Part shown: piece by piece, positions 24,321 through 31,707 of the stretch
How positions within the stretch are numbered: position 1 is the stretch's first letter
Layout of the letters: every line of letters starts with the position of its first letter
Virus record (IMG/VR): IMGVR_UViG_3300034121_000527
Location: 1 to 64,000 of that record
Source of the DNA: a virus
DNA: 64,000 nucleotides
Strand: one strand, 5' to 3'
The notes under the pieces: generated by a model
Seen by the model: only the letters and a program-made list of their open reading frames with translations
Told to the model about the DNA's origin: nothing
Databases searched by the model: none
Made by a program: the position numbers and the translations under genes

Positions 24321-24673
24321 AAGTTAACTCATTCAATATAGGTAAGGAATGGTTAGACAAGAAGAAAGCACTTGCTGAATTGCAAGCTGAATTTGATGAG
24401 CTAGATTCGAAGCTCAAGGAGTTCATGTTTTCTACTGGCCTCAAATCAATTGAAATTGACAAGAGTGTTATTGAGTTACAAGTTAACGCTCGCAGATCAT
24501 TCGATGCTACTGCATTGAAGGATATGGTTAGCGCCTCAGTGTTTAACAAGATAACAAAGCCAACTGTTGACACAGCATTGATTGACGCCGCAGTTAAGTT
24601 GGGCACAATCAAGCCTGATGTGGTTGAACAAGTAACCAAGAAAACCGAATACAAACAACTACGAGTGAAGTGA
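24317..24673 (+). CDS. Coiled-coil protein, SNF2-coupled (118 aa)
   Basis: The N-terminal ~40 residues form a coiled coil (EWLDKKKALAELQAEFDELDSKLKEFMFS), followed by KSIEIDKSVIELQVNARRSFDATALKDMV. Overlaps the helicase gene (ATGA). Its layout (coiled coil, then a beta pair, then helix ending in Lys-rich QLRVK) resembles the 142 aa protein coupled to the other SNF2 gene at 50976-51404, so both SNF2 helicases may have such a companion. Confidence 0.65.
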   Translation: MKVNSFNIGKEWLDKKKALAELQAEFDELDSKLKEFMFSTGLKSIEIDKSVIELQVNARRSFDATALKDMVSASVFNKITKPTVDTALIDAAVKLGTIKPDVVEQVTKKTEYKQLRVK

Positions 24674-24680
24674 GGAAAAA

Positions 24681-24947
24681 ATGAGCACATCAACAAATGT
24701 ACATTTAACTGGGTTTTATACCCCAAAGGTAAGCATTGAATTTAATGACTACCTTGATTGCGGAGCTCCATTTAGGACATTGAAGCTATGCGCAGGAGAA
24801 CATGAGGTAAATGTATTCTTCATGGAACATGATGAACCAAACCTAATTGAGGTTCTTAAGCAAATCATTGAGTCAGCAACTAATAAGTTGAATGAGTTGT
24901 CTGTCTCGGCATGGGTAAATGCAGTCAAAGAATTGGGGGAGAAATGA
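24681..24947 (+). CDS. Hypothetical protein (88 aa)
   Basis: Starts with a beta segment (VHLTGFYTPKVSIEFND), then DCGAPFRTLKLCAGEHEVNVFFMEHDEP and an acidic C-terminal helix. Not recognised. GAGGAAAA upstream. Confidence 0.6.
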   Translation: MSTSTNVHLTGFYTPKVSIEFNDYLDCGAPFRTLKLCAGEHEVNVFFMEHDEPNLIEVLKQIIESATNKLNELSVSAWVNAVKELGEK

Positions 24948-25156
24948 ATGAGCCTATTGGAGTTAGCGCATGGATTCATCCACCTGTAAAAGGTAGGGAT
25001 GAATGGTTAGTTGAACTAACAACAAAGGAAGGGGTGGGTAGTAAGGAGTTTAGTTCCTCTGCCCAAGCGTTTAAATTCCTTGAGCAAGCAGCAGAAAATC
25101 TAGTAGCACGTCTTGGCCCGATGAAGGTTGAGCTATTCTCAAACAAGGAGAGATGA
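24944..25156 (+). CDS. Hypothetical protein (70 aa)
   Basis: ATG 24944 overlaps the previous stop. Small mixed alpha/beta protein (SAWIHPPVKGRDEWLVELTTKEGVG). Not recognised. Confidence 0.55.
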   Translation: MNEPIGVSAWIHPPVKGRDEWLVELTTKEGVGSKEFSSSAQAFKFLEQAAENLVARLGPMKVELFSNKER

Positions 25157-25157
25157 C

Positions 25158-25358
25158 ATGCCAGGATACAACATGCCCGACGGTTGTTACGAGAGTGACA
25201 TACCCGGTTGGTACGACGAAGACATAACCACAATGGTTTATTGTGACGACTGCCAAATCGACTTTGAAGCAGAAGTTACTTACAATCGTGGTTCAGAACA
25301 CGGGGATGTAACTTGCCCCGAATGTAATAAGGAATGGTTTTACGAATATGACAACTAA
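25158..25358 (+). CDS. Zinc-ribbon miniprotein (66 aa)
   Basis: AAGGAGAG upstream of ATG 25158. CDDC at ~29-32 and CPEC at ~53-56 form a classical two-knuckle zinc ribbon (VYCDDCQIDFEAEV...DVTCPECNKEW). Tyr/Asp-rich N-terminus. Role unknown. Confidence 0.7.
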   Translation: MPGYNMPDGCYESDIPGWYDEDITTMVYCDDCQIDFEAEVTYNRGSEHGDVTCPECNKEWFYEYDN

Positions 25359-25389
25359 CCAAAACAACAACAACAACAAGGAGCCAGTA

Positions 25390-25974
25390 ATGTTTACCTA
25401 TCACGGAGTGTTTAAAGAACACGGAAAATCACCTGCTACACCGCAAGAGTGGCAGACCTGTGAAACAACACATGACTACGTTTGGATGTTCTATGTAACA
25501 TCCGAGTTCACTAAGTCAATGATGATGTCTTACTTGAACGACCATCAGAATCCAAAGATTGTCGAGAAAGAAATGGATCAGTTCATGGAAGAACTACAGC
25601 GTCAGACTGGTTTGTCTGTTGAAGAAACGGCCATGTATGCAAGACTTGGACAGTACATTGTGCAAGACCGTGAGTACAGGGATGACCCTGAGGGTGCCCG
25701 TCAATCTGCTTACCAAAGTTTCCAAGAGCATATGGAAGTCAAAGAGCAGTTTGATAATGCTGAAAGCATTGAAGACTTGGACATGCCTGAAGATATTGTA
25801 CGCATGGCAGAAGAGTTCAACAACATGATTGAAGAGCGTCATGAAAAGAACAACAAGATTGAATTAGAGCTTGCAGCTTTGGAAGCAGAAATGAAGGCCG
25901 ATGAATTGGCTGGAGTGTTCACTGAACTTGAGAACCTTCTCAAGAAGATCAATGAAGAGGAGGGAGACAAGTGA
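25390..25974 (+). CDS. Acidic coiled-coil protein (194 aa)
   Basis: Start placed at ATG 25390 behind AAGGAG; an upstream ATG at 25348 would add an Asn-run (MTTNQNNNNNKEPV) and overlap the previous gene. N-terminus MFTYHGVFKEHGKSPATPQEWQ; C-terminal ~60 residues are strongly coiled-coil and acidic. Not recognised. Confidence 0.65.
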   Translation: MFTYHGVFKEHGKSPATPQEWQTCETTHDYVWMFYVTSEFTKSMMMSYLNDHQNPKIVEKEMDQFMEELQRQTGLSVEETAMYARLGQYIVQDREYRDDPEGARQSAYQSFQEHMEVKEQFDNAESIEDLDMPEDIVRMAEEFNNMIEERHEKNNKIELELAALEAEMKADELAGVFTELENLLKKINEEEGDK

Positions 25975-26510
25975 TTACTATTGACACTCTAAGAGACATG
26001 CTTGTGGATCTTAAAAGTAAAACTCGTAAAGATATCCACGATGAACTAATGCCATTCCTTATCCCTATAAAAGATATGGAGAAGGAGTTGTTTGGTGCAC
26101 CCATTTCTACCATACCGTTTGGTGATGGAGATACTTACAAGTTATTTAATTTCCTTTCACAAAACCTGCTTATGCTAGAGGGGTATGCTCAGTTTGCTTT
26201 AATTGCTCCAGGAAGAGGGTTTAACCCTGAAACTAATGAACGAAAGAAAGTGTTCTTGTTGTTCGTTGTTGAAAGCCATGACGTTGTAACCGTTGGTACT
26301 TGGGATCATGAATCTGGTGAATACCTTCAAGAACCCCAGCTGATACATCCAGACGAAGTGGCAGGTGATCTTCTTTTAGCAATCAAACTCTTTGCGTACC
26401 TTTTAGAATGCGCTAAGAATGGCATATATAAGCCTGGTGAGTTTGCTCAAGCAACTAAGTTGGTACAAGAAACAATGGGTATTCTTGTGTCAAGAAATGC
26501 AGGTGACTAA
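25971..26510 (+). CDS. Hypothetical protein (179 aa)
   Basis: Starts with GTG, overlapping the previous stop, behind GAGGGAG. Helical protein with a central segment QFALIAPGRGFNPETNERKKVFLLFVVESHDVVTVGTW. No known family. Overlaps the next gene by one base. Confidence 0.6.
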   Translation: MITIDTLRDMLVDLKSKTRKDIHDELMPFLIPIKDMEKELFGAPISTIPFGDGDTYKLFNFLSQNLLMLEGYAQFALIAPGRGFNPETNERKKVFLLFVVESHDVVTVGTWDHESGEYLQEPQLIHPDEVAGDLLLAIKLFAYLLECAKNGIYKPGEFAQATKLVQETMGILVSRNAGD

Positions 26511-26905
26511 TGCAACTGCGACCTGGACTCGAAGACCTAGCCAATCGTGTGCACTGTGATTTTACTGCATCCTTTCCCGAACAAGGTTGGGATAAAATTA
26601 TCATTGACTGCCATAACAGCATTATAACTATTGATCCTGATTATGTAATACACCAGGTTAAGGAAAAGTTTGGAACGCTTAGGTATTACATAGCTAGTAG
26701 TCACGTTGATAGAAATAAAATAGATGAAATCATTAGGCAAGCAGAACAACTAAGTGCGGTGACTTGTGAACGGTGTGGTGAGCCTGGTAAGTTAGATCGT
26801 GAGGAGCGATGGGTTATGACCCTGTGCTCCGAATGTGCATCTAACAGAAAGGCTAGACGTGATGCCACGACAACATCAGTCAACGTCAATGAGGAAATTG
26901 CTTAA
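26510..26905 (+). CDS. Zinc-ribbon protein, KEKFGTLRYY family (131 aa)
   Basis: Contains IDPDYVIHQVKEKFGTLRYYI (~41-61) and, after an acidic helix, CERCGEPGKL...WVMTLCSECA (~86-112), a CxxC...CxxC ribbon. This pairing is a widespread conserved phage/bacterial small protein of unknown function. Overlaps the preceding gene by one base. Confidence 0.7.
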   Translation: MQLRPGLEDLANRVHCDFTASFPEQGWDKIIIDCHNSIITIDPDYVIHQVKEKFGTLRYYIASSHVDRNKIDEIIRQAEQLSAVTCERCGEPGKLDREERWVMTLCSECASNRKARRDATTTSVNVNEEIA

Positions 26906-27071
26906 AGAAATCAAAGACTTAGGGTTTGACATAACCCAAAAGAAATCAGGAACCTATGTACTTGTACCGCCGGCTCACATTGATGGGCCGGCGTATACAA
27001 CTCACGCAACTGAGTCTGCATTTCATCCAATAAAACGAGACTTCAAAAAACTATACAAAATAGAACTGTGA
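26862..27071 (+). CDS. HicA-like small protein (69 aa)
   Basis: ATG 26862 is the better start (AAAGG eight bases upstream; overlaps the previous gene by 44 bases); an internal ATG at 26889 is the alternative. KLLKEIKDLGFDITQKKSGTYVLVPP...AYTTHATESAFHPIKRDFKKLY follows the HicA/YcfA double-stranded RNA-binding-like fold. The catalytic His of HicA toxins is not at the usual place, so toxin activity is doubtful; no HicB antitoxin is seen beside it. Confidence 0.6.
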   Translation: MPRQHQSTSMRKLLKEIKDLGFDITQKKSGTYVLVPPAHIDGPAYTTHATESAFHPIKRDFKKLYKIEL

Positions 27072-27077
27072 GGAAAT

Positions 27078-27341
27078 ATGGAAACTAAAGAATGGCGATC
27101 TATGGCCGCTTGCCTTGGAGTACCAACAGAACGATTCTTTCTTAGTAAGGGAGAGTCAAGTAAAGAAGCAAAGGAGATATGTAGTACATGCCCAGTCAAA
27201 GCTGAGTGCTTAGATGAGGCAGTACACATGAACCCCATATATGACACCTATGGAATTTATGGTGGCAAGTCATCTAGGGAGAGAAACAAGATACGTAAAC
27301 AGTTAGGTCTTGTGTTTTCACCCATAGATCATAAACAATAA
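27078..27341 (+). CDS. WhiB-family Fe-S transcription regulator, copy 1 (87 aa)
   Basis: Four cluster cysteines C12, C35, C38, C44 (C-x-x-C in STCPVKAEC), Trp6 N-terminal, and the turn GIYGG (59-63; the usual form is G-V/I-W-G-G) followed by a basic tail RERNKIRK. WhiB proteins bind a [4Fe-4S] cluster, contact region 4 of the housekeeping sigma factor and control transcription; phage copies are known to rewire the host. Last gene of the early unit, right before the terminator. Confidence 0.88.
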   Translation: METKEWRSMAACLGVPTERFFLSKGESSKEAKEICSTCPVKAECLDEAVHMNPIYDTYGIYGGKSSRERNKIRKQLGLVFSPIDHKQ

Positions 27342-27344
27342 GAG

Positions 27345-27400
27345 CAACCCCTGACGGGAGTCACTGTAACAAGTGGCCCCGTCAGGGGTGCTTTTTTTTT
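27345..27400 (+). terminator. Rho-independent terminator
   Basis: Perfect 11-bp stem CCCCTGACGGG (27348-27358) / CCCGTCAGGGG (27378-27388) with a 19-base loop, then a run of nine T. It ends the long unit 15531-27341. Confidence 0.92.
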
Positions 27401-27409
27401 GTCAATTTT

Positions 27410-27475
27410 TTGTCTGTAAATTTCAGTGGATAGTGTAGACTAGTACTCGTCGCAAGCGTGATGCTGTCCAAAGGA
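27410..27475 (+). promoter_or_regulatory. Promoter region with conserved post-terminator motif, copy 2
   Basis: TTGTCT (27410-27415) and TAGTGT (27431-27436) form a promoter-like pair (15-base spacer). Then 27438-27475 repeats the motif of 15100-15135 (GACTAG, CGTCGCAAgCGTGAT, GTC, AAAGG). Here the motif is followed within ten bases by the HNH start codon, so it lies in the 5' UTR. Confidence 0.55.
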
Positions 27476-27482
27476 GAAATCT

Positions 27483-27953
27483 ATGAGTCTATGCCGTGGC
27501 CCGTTATGTAGTGAAAAAACTGTGGCTAAAGGATTATGTGCTGCCCATTACAAACAATTGAAGCGTGATGGTAAGTTGCATGTCATTGAGAAGTCACAAC
27601 TTCCAGAAGATAAGTTCTGGAAGAACATCAAGAAAGAAGAGAATGGTTGCTGGACATGGACAGGCACCGTTGACAAAGGTTATGGCCGTATGTATGTTGG
27701 AAACAAAGCATTCCAATCGCATAGATGGTCATATGAGCAACACAGACATGTGTCTTTGACTAAGGCCGAAACACTTGACCACTTGTGCAGAAACACACTA
27801 TGTTGTAATCCTGAGCATCTTGAAAAAGTTGCTCTAATTGAGAATATTGAAAGACAGCACCTGTATCATGCACTCAACGCAGAAATAAAAAGACTGCGTG
27901 AGTTCCTTACTGATATTGGTTACGATCCCGATACTTTACAAAAGGAGTTGTGA
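27483..27953 (+). CDS. HNH endonuclease (156 aa)
   Basis: N-terminal zinc-binding C-x4-C-x9-C...H (CRGPLCSEKTVAKGLCAAHYK). The HNH_3 nuclease core follows: WTWTGTVDKGYGRMYVGNKAFQSHRWSYEQH, then LDHLCRNTLCCNPEHLEKV with catalytic His and the N...H pair. A free-standing, probably homing, endonuclease of the type common in phage early regions. AAAGGAG directly upstream. Confidence 0.85.
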   Translation: MSLCRGPLCSEKTVAKGLCAAHYKQLKRDGKLHVIEKSQLPEDKFWKNIKKEENGCWTWTGTVDKGYGRMYVGNKAFQSHRWSYEQHRHVSLTKAETLDHLCRNTLCCNPEHLEKVALIENIERQHLYHALNAEIKRLREFLTDIGYDPDTLQKEL

Positions 27954-27954
27954 T

Positions 27955-28029
27955 ATGTGGATAGTTATGGCAATTATTTTGTGCGTAATTTTGTACTATG
28001 TAACAAGCCAAATAGATGGAGATAAATAA
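27955..28029 (+). CDS. 24-residue membrane peptide
   Basis: ATG 27955 follows AAAGGAG with a seven-base spacer and the stop overlaps the next start (TAATG). The peptide, starting MWIVMAIILCVILYYV, is nearly all membrane segment with a charged tail. The good site and tight coupling argue it is translated. Confidence 0.6.
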   Translation: MWIVMAIILCVILYYVTSQIDGDK

Positions 28030-28493
28030 TGCAAACGTTTGTACCACACGGAAGTGACTTCACTAGCAATGCCATGGTGCTTGATCGGCAACGCCTTGGT
28101 AAACAGCGAGTTGAAGGCTTACAAATTATTAATACATTGCTCGGTTACAGTGATGGCTGGGCAAATCACCCAGCGGTAAAAATGTGGAAAGGGTATGAGC
28201 AAGCCCTTGTTAAGTACACATTGAGTATGTGTAATGCTTGGACACTAAAAGGATACAAAGATACATGTGCCACAAAAATATTAGAAAAAAGCATTGACTC
28301 AGGGTTATTTGTTCCCGAAACTGTTTGGGCAGATATTGAGTTGCCCACTTGGTTAGATGACCCTGAAGTAATGGAATCACATAAGTCAAATTTACTTCGT
28401 AAGTTACCTAGCCATTACTCAAAGTATTGGCCTGAAGTGTCACCTGACCTGCCTTACAAATGGCCAACCCCAAGTTCAAAGGATGTTAAATAA
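28029..28493 (+). CDS. Pyrimidine dimer glycosylase-like / MSMEG_6728 family (154 aa)
   Basis: MQTFVPHGSDFTSNAMVLDRQRLGKQRVEGLQIINTLLG...GWANHPAVKMWKGYEQALVKYTLSMCNAW corresponds to the family related to T4 endonuclease V (pyrimidine dimer glycosylase): early Arg-rich helix (LDRQRLGKQRVE), NHP-x-x-x-M-W, and YEQAL. Probably DNA repair or nucleic-acid binding. The catalytic N-terminal Thr of T4 PDG is not obvious, so enzymatic activity is unproven. Confidence 0.7.
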   Translation: MQTFVPHGSDFTSNAMVLDRQRLGKQRVEGLQIINTLLGYSDGWANHPAVKMWKGYEQALVKYTLSMCNAWTLKGYKDTCATKILEKSIDSGLFVPETVWADIELPTWLDDPEVMESHKSNLLRKLPSHYSKYWPEVSPDLPYKWPTPSSKDVK

Positions 28494-28735
28494 TGATTGC
28501 CATAGGATTCATTGAGTTTATGATGTTTATATGCATCCCAGGAGTGTTTGTTATTATGTTAATTTCTTTTGTTTGTGCAGATAATAGTGAATCCTCGGTA
28601 AGAGAACGACAACACAGAACTGGGAATCTTTGGGGGGATGACTCCGAGGATGATGAGCAAGGATATGAGCTACGTAGAGACATGTCATATTATTACAGAA
28701 ACGAAAACTTTGATAGACAACAAGGGAATAGATAG
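28493..28735 (+). CDS. Membrane protein (80 aa)
   Basis: One N-terminal membrane segment (IGFIEFMMFICIPGVFVIMLISFVC) followed by a hydrophilic, Arg/Asp/Tyr-rich tail. Coupled to the previous gene. Not recognised. Confidence 0.6.
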   Translation: MIAIGFIEFMMFICIPGVFVIMLISFVCADNSESSVRERQHRTGNLWGDDSEDDEQGYELRRDMSYYYRNENFDRQQGNR

Positions 28736-28772
28736 TACTGTACCTTATTGCAATCGTGGCTTCGTCCAAAAT

Positions 28773-28823
28773 AAAAAACCCCTAGTGGTGCCAATTTGGT
28801 GCCACTAGGGGTTCTTTTTTTTT
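28773..28823. terminator. Bidirectional terminator between convergent units
   Basis: Stem CCCCTAGTGG (28779-28788) / CCACTAGGGG (28802-28811), flanked by A-run on the left and T-run on the right, so it serves the plus unit ending at 28735 and the minus unit ending at 28825. Confidence 0.92.
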
Positions 28824-28824
28824 G

Positions 28825-29889
28825 TCACAAATTACTGATGAAATTTATAAGGCGTTCTAACCCAATGTTTATGTCTCTTGAAGCAATCTGCTCTCGCATT
28901 GGGGCACCAAGTTCTTCTCGAACTTTTGGATCGCATAGTCTTTTTATAGACTTAATCCAATCTACTGGCTTTTTAGCTATTATACCAACTCCTAAAGTTT
29001 TATTTAGGTTTATGTAGGCATCTAAGTCTTGGGCAATGAATGGGATTCCAGAGGCCGCATACTCTAATCCTTTAATATCAGATTTTGCCATATTAAAAGG
29101 TGTTTTGTTTAACGGAACAATACCCACATCCATGGTTAATAAACTTGGGTATTCTACAGCTGGGACCAATGGCTTGGTAGCTACTAAATTTAAGTCAACC
29201 CCTATTTTACTAGCAAAAGAAGGAGCAGCTATATGGTTACCCCCATGGTAAAGCTTGACTTTACCAGCGTTGGCTAATGGGGATAAGATTCCTTTAAGTG
29301 TTTCAATATCTTTGCTTCTATGAGAAGTTGACCCAACCCACCCAACTATGGGTGTTGTTGTGTCAGTGTATTCAATTTGCTTAAATCTTGAAATGTCCAC
29401 TGTGTTCTCTAGAATGTGTATTGGGCACCTTACAAACTTAGATATACGATCCCGTAGGTAAGGGGTGCTTACAGTGACTACATCAGAATGTGTCAATATT
29501 GATTTATAAAAATTGGTATTTTCATTTTTATTGAATTGAGGGTGGTTGTGTTTAAATGCCATATTTGAGGTGTCTAACCCCCAATACCAGTCATCTAAAT
29601 CATTAATAACCTTTTGGCCGTTTGCTCTAGCCCTTAGCACATGTTGTGTTAGGCCCTCATGCATTAAACGTTGCATATATATAATGTCAACTTCATGTAG
29701 TTTTTCATCAATGGATTTAATTACAAACCTATCATTAAACCAAGTGAGTACACCAACACTGACGTCAAAGGGTAAAGTTGAGATGTACTGACCCAAGCGG
29801 GCCCATCCACTTCCACCCCATTGTTCAGTTTCTAAACCAGTTTTGTTTGGGTGTAACCAATCACCCGATGCTATGCCTAGACGAAGCAC
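28825..29889 (-). CDS. GT-B glycosyltransferase (354 aa)
   Basis: Begins with GTG behind GGGAG. N-terminal lobe contains NDLDDWYWG and DVVTVSTPYLRDRI (typical 'DvvtvsTp.L.d.i' of GT4 enzymes). The second lobe starts PIVGWVGSTSHRSKDIETL, and the donor-binding end is DIKGLEYAASGIPFIAQDLDAY (E in KGLEYAA...G.P.ia). It transfers a sugar to an unknown acceptor, perhaps a virion glycan, DNA base or host envelope. Confidence 0.85.
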   Translation of the reverse strand: MLRLGIASGDWLHPNKTGLETEQWGGSGWARLGQYISTLPFDVSVGVLTWFNDRFVIKSIDEKLHEVDIIYMQRLMHEGLTQHVLRARANGQKVINDLDDWYWGLDTSNMAFKHNHPQFNKNENTNFYKSILTHSDVVTVSTPYLRDRISKFVRCPIHILENTVDISRFKQIEYTDTTTPIVGWVGSTSHRSKDIETLKGILSPLANAGKVKLYHGGNHIAAPSFASKIGVDLNLVATKPLVPAVEYPSLLTMDVGIVPLNKTPFNMAKSDIKGLEYAASGIPFIAQDLDAYINLNKTLGVGIIAKKPVDWIKSIKRLCDPKVREELGAPMREQIASRDINIGLERLINFISNL

Positions 29890-30067
29890 GTGAACTCCCT
29901 CTGTATTCCATTTTGTGAACTTTTTTACCTACGCCACAATGATGAGTGGGGTGGTCGTTCAAAGGAACGAACACCTCCACTCCCTCATTGCATTTAGGGC
30001 ATGCATAGTACCCTTTCGGGTATTGTGCTTTCTCTGTATCAGACATGAGAAACATTGTACTACTCAT
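29861..30067 (-). CDS. Small zinc-binding protein (68 aa)
   Basis: Start at ATG 30065-30067, joined to the previous stop (TGATG). CPKCNEG ... HHCG (~24-45) looks like a Cys/His knuckle; tail basic (GSSRASSRHSIG). Ends inside the glycosyltransferase N-terminus. Role unknown. Confidence 0.55.
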   Translation of the reverse strand: MSSTMFLMSDTEKAQYPKGYYACPKCNEGVEVFVPLNDHPTHHCGVGKKVHKMEYRGSSRASSRHSIG

Positions 30068-30306
30068 CAGACTGATTTGCGGCGCTTCCAAGTGATAGCA
30101 AAGAACTTGATATCCATTGCGTTCCATAATGGGGTGGCGGCCAAGGTTGTGATTGGCTTGGGGAAGTCAGCTCGTTTACGAAGAGCATGGATCTGTTGCT
30201 TTGGGCAATTTAGGATCTCTGCTACTTCTGAAGTTCCAACAATGTCGCCAATGTTAATAAGCAACATATCAGAGTCTAATTGAACTGTTATGGTGTTTTC
30301 ATTCAT
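30067..30306 (-). CDS. AlpA/excisionase-like HTH DNA-binding protein (79 aa)
   Basis: IVGTSEVAEILNCPKQQIHALRKRADFPKPITTLAATPLWNAMDIKFFAITWKRR follows the winged HTH_17 pattern: GTSEVAEILN as helix 1-2 and the RKRADFPKP..L......W....I..F...W..R wing. AAGGAG precedes ATG. A small transcription factor or excisionase-type protein; no integrase is seen nearby, so regulation is the more likely role. Confidence 0.75.
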   Translation of the reverse strand: MNENTITVQLDSDMLLINIGDIVGTSEVAEILNCPKQQIHALRKRADFPKPITTLAATPLWNAMDIKFFAITWKRRKSV

Positions 30307-30389
30307 ATTGTGCTCCTTATGAGGTGCCCATACCGGGCTTTGTTTAGATACTACAACACATTATTAACAATTACAACTACCGTTGTATA

Positions 30390-30935
30390 TTATTTGCACT
30401 TACGAGTCCACGGTATAAACCCGCAACCCTTGTGGTCATCAAACCACCTATACATTTCCCAAGCCCACGTGAAGTTCACTAATGGATCTTGAATCATGTC
30501 CCAATCTCCAAAGAAGTCTTCAACTTCGTTAGACCAAACTCTGTTGATCTGCAGTGGTCCATAATCTGAACCGTTCCAGTTTGGGTGTCCTGGAATGATA
30601 TTTAAGCAACGTGATTCTGACCACGCTTCTTCAAGAACATCTACTAGCAGTTCTTGGGGCCACCCAGCTTGTAAAGCAATGGGGGCTAACTCTTCACATT
30701 TTGAACCAACTGGAACCAACGTAGTGGTTGTTGTGGTCTCGGGGATTGTAGTTGTCGTTTCAGGAACGACAGTTGTTGTGGTTGTTTCTGGGATAGTGAC
30801 CACAACAGTAGTTGTGATGGGGTTTTCTTGGATTTTTACTTTCTGTGATTCTGTACCGTTTGCCAGTGGTGCGACGATTGCGATACTTGCGGCTAGTGCT
30901 ACTAGTATAACTGGTTTAGAGTATTTAATTTTCAA
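30390..30935 (-). CDS. Secreted lysozyme-like protein, endolysin candidate (181 aa)
   Basis: Signal-like N-terminus (residues 1-27, MKIKYSKPVILVALAASIAIVAP) and a Thr-rich linker (~41-73). The C-terminal lysozyme/transglycosylase-like domain has EEAWSESRC (102-110; Glu107 the likely catalytic acid) and GSDYGPLQINRVW (122-134), the G-x-x-Q-I-N element of this fold. It would cleave peptidoglycan after export by the host Sec system, as in some actinophage and mycobacterial lysis systems. Alternatively it is a secreted anti-superinfection or cell-wall remodelling enzyme. Confidence 0.75.
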   Translation of the reverse strand: MKIKYSKPVILVALAASIAIVAPLANGTESQKVKIQENPITTTVVVTIPETTTTTVVPETTTTIPETTTTTTLVPVGSKCEELAPIALQAGWPQELLVDVLEEAWSESRCLNIIPGHPNWNGSDYGPLQINRVWSNEVEDFFGDWDMIQDPLVNFTWAWEMYRWFDDHKGCGFIPWTRKCK

Positions 30936-30954
30936 AAGCTAGCTCCTTGATAGG

Positions 30955-30995
30955 GGATAAAAACAATGCCCAGCCTGAACTGGATTGGCTGGGCA
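30955..30995 (-). terminator. Rho-independent terminator
   Basis: Perfect 9-bp stem TGCCCAGCC / GGCTGGGCA (30967-30995), followed on the minus strand by TTGTTTTTATC. It separates the WhiB-2 gene from the lysozyme gene, which therefore needs its own promoter or read-through. Confidence 0.8.
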
Positions 30996-31033
30996 CTATC
31001 TATATTACCAAAGTGTTACGAGTACTAGCTACA

Positions 31034-31417
31034 TTACATGCTAGAAAGCTTGAAAACTAATGATTCTATGTCAAAATCTTGCCCTCTAGCAGGGAAAATG
31101 TCTAGTGTGACATGTTTCCTAACTACAACAGAGGCCTCTCTACACTTAGGGCATCTGCATCCTGAACGATACATTTCAAGAGATCCATGATGCATTCTTG
31201 CTGTACCACGTCTCTCCTGTGGTGTCAAGCCACCCCACAAACCCCAATGCTCTTCAATACCATAATCAAGACAGCTTTGCCACACTGGACAAGTATTGCA
31301 TACTGCCTTACCCACTTTGTAATAGGCGTTGTGGTTGGTCTCCTCTAATGGAGGGAAGAATAAGTTTGGGTGTAGCCCCTTGCACGGAGCTTCCTCCATC
31401 CAAGGTTTAGAGTTCAT
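31034..31417 (-). CDS. WhiB-family regulator with extra Cys-rich C-terminus, copy 2 (127 aa)
   Basis: PCKGLHPNLFFPP...VCNTCPVWQSCLDYGIEEHWGLWGGLTPQERR gives cluster cysteines C12, C40, C43, C49 and GLWGG (59-63). After the WhiB part, GCRCPKCRE (C87, C89, C92) adds a second metal-binding segment, and the C-terminus has FPARGQDFDIESLVF. The extension is longer than usual. It may direct a different promoter set from copy 1. Confidence 0.88.
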   Translation of the reverse strand: MNSKPWMEEAPCKGLHPNLFFPPLEETNHNAYYKVGKAVCNTCPVWQSCLDYGIEEHWGLWGGLTPQERRGTARMHHGSLEMYRSGCRCPKCREASVVVRKHVTLDIFPARGQDFDIESLVFKLSSM

Positions 31418-31707
31418 TCAGCTTCCCGACGAAACAAACACAAAGCAATAATTGCGTACGTAGCAATATCCAAAAGACTGTCTTCAACACCTTCGTTTTG
31501 AAGTGTTGACCCCTTGGCGTATGACTGGAGTCTTACAACTTTGTCATTTGCTCTGACCATGGCACCTACCCACGGTGGTATGCCCCATTCTTGAGAAGCA
31601 CTTACGTTGGCAAAGAAGTCCTCATCTGTTCCGTAGTCTGCACCCTTACGGCGATGCATTTCCATAACTTCGTAAAGAACCTTTTCAAATTCCGGATCAC
31701 CAGTCAT
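31414..31707 (-). CDS. MazG/DUF1599-like protein (97 aa)
   Basis: Start placed at ATG 31707 (AAGGAA nine bases upstream); an ATG at 31731 lacks a site. Pattern RRKGADYGTDEDFFANVSASQEWGIPPWVGAMVRANDKVVRLQSYAKGSTLQNEGVEDSLLDIATYAIIAL matches small MazG-like nucleotide pyrophosphohydrolases (KxxDYG, N...S, DK..RL, E..ED.L.D...Y). Would adjust nucleotide pools; the exact substrate is unknown. Confidence 0.75.
   Translation of the reverse strand: MTGDPEFEKVLYEVMEMHRRKGADYGTDEDFFANVSASQEWGIPPWVGAMVRANDKVVRLQSYAKGSTLQNEGVEDSLLDIATYAIIALCLFRREAE

Noticed and set aside
26862-27071. HicA toxin of a toxin-antitoxin pair
   Set aside because: Fold-like similarity only; no HicB next to it and the expected active-site His is not in place.
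28746-28770. Possible third copy of the post-terminator motif (TTGCAATCGTGGC then GTCCAAA)
   Set aside because: Only about half of the positions agree, and it sits before a terminator instead of after it.
30067-30306. Excisionase of a prophage integration module
   Set aside because: HTH is excisionase-like but no integrase, attachment site or repressor cluster is visible in the window.
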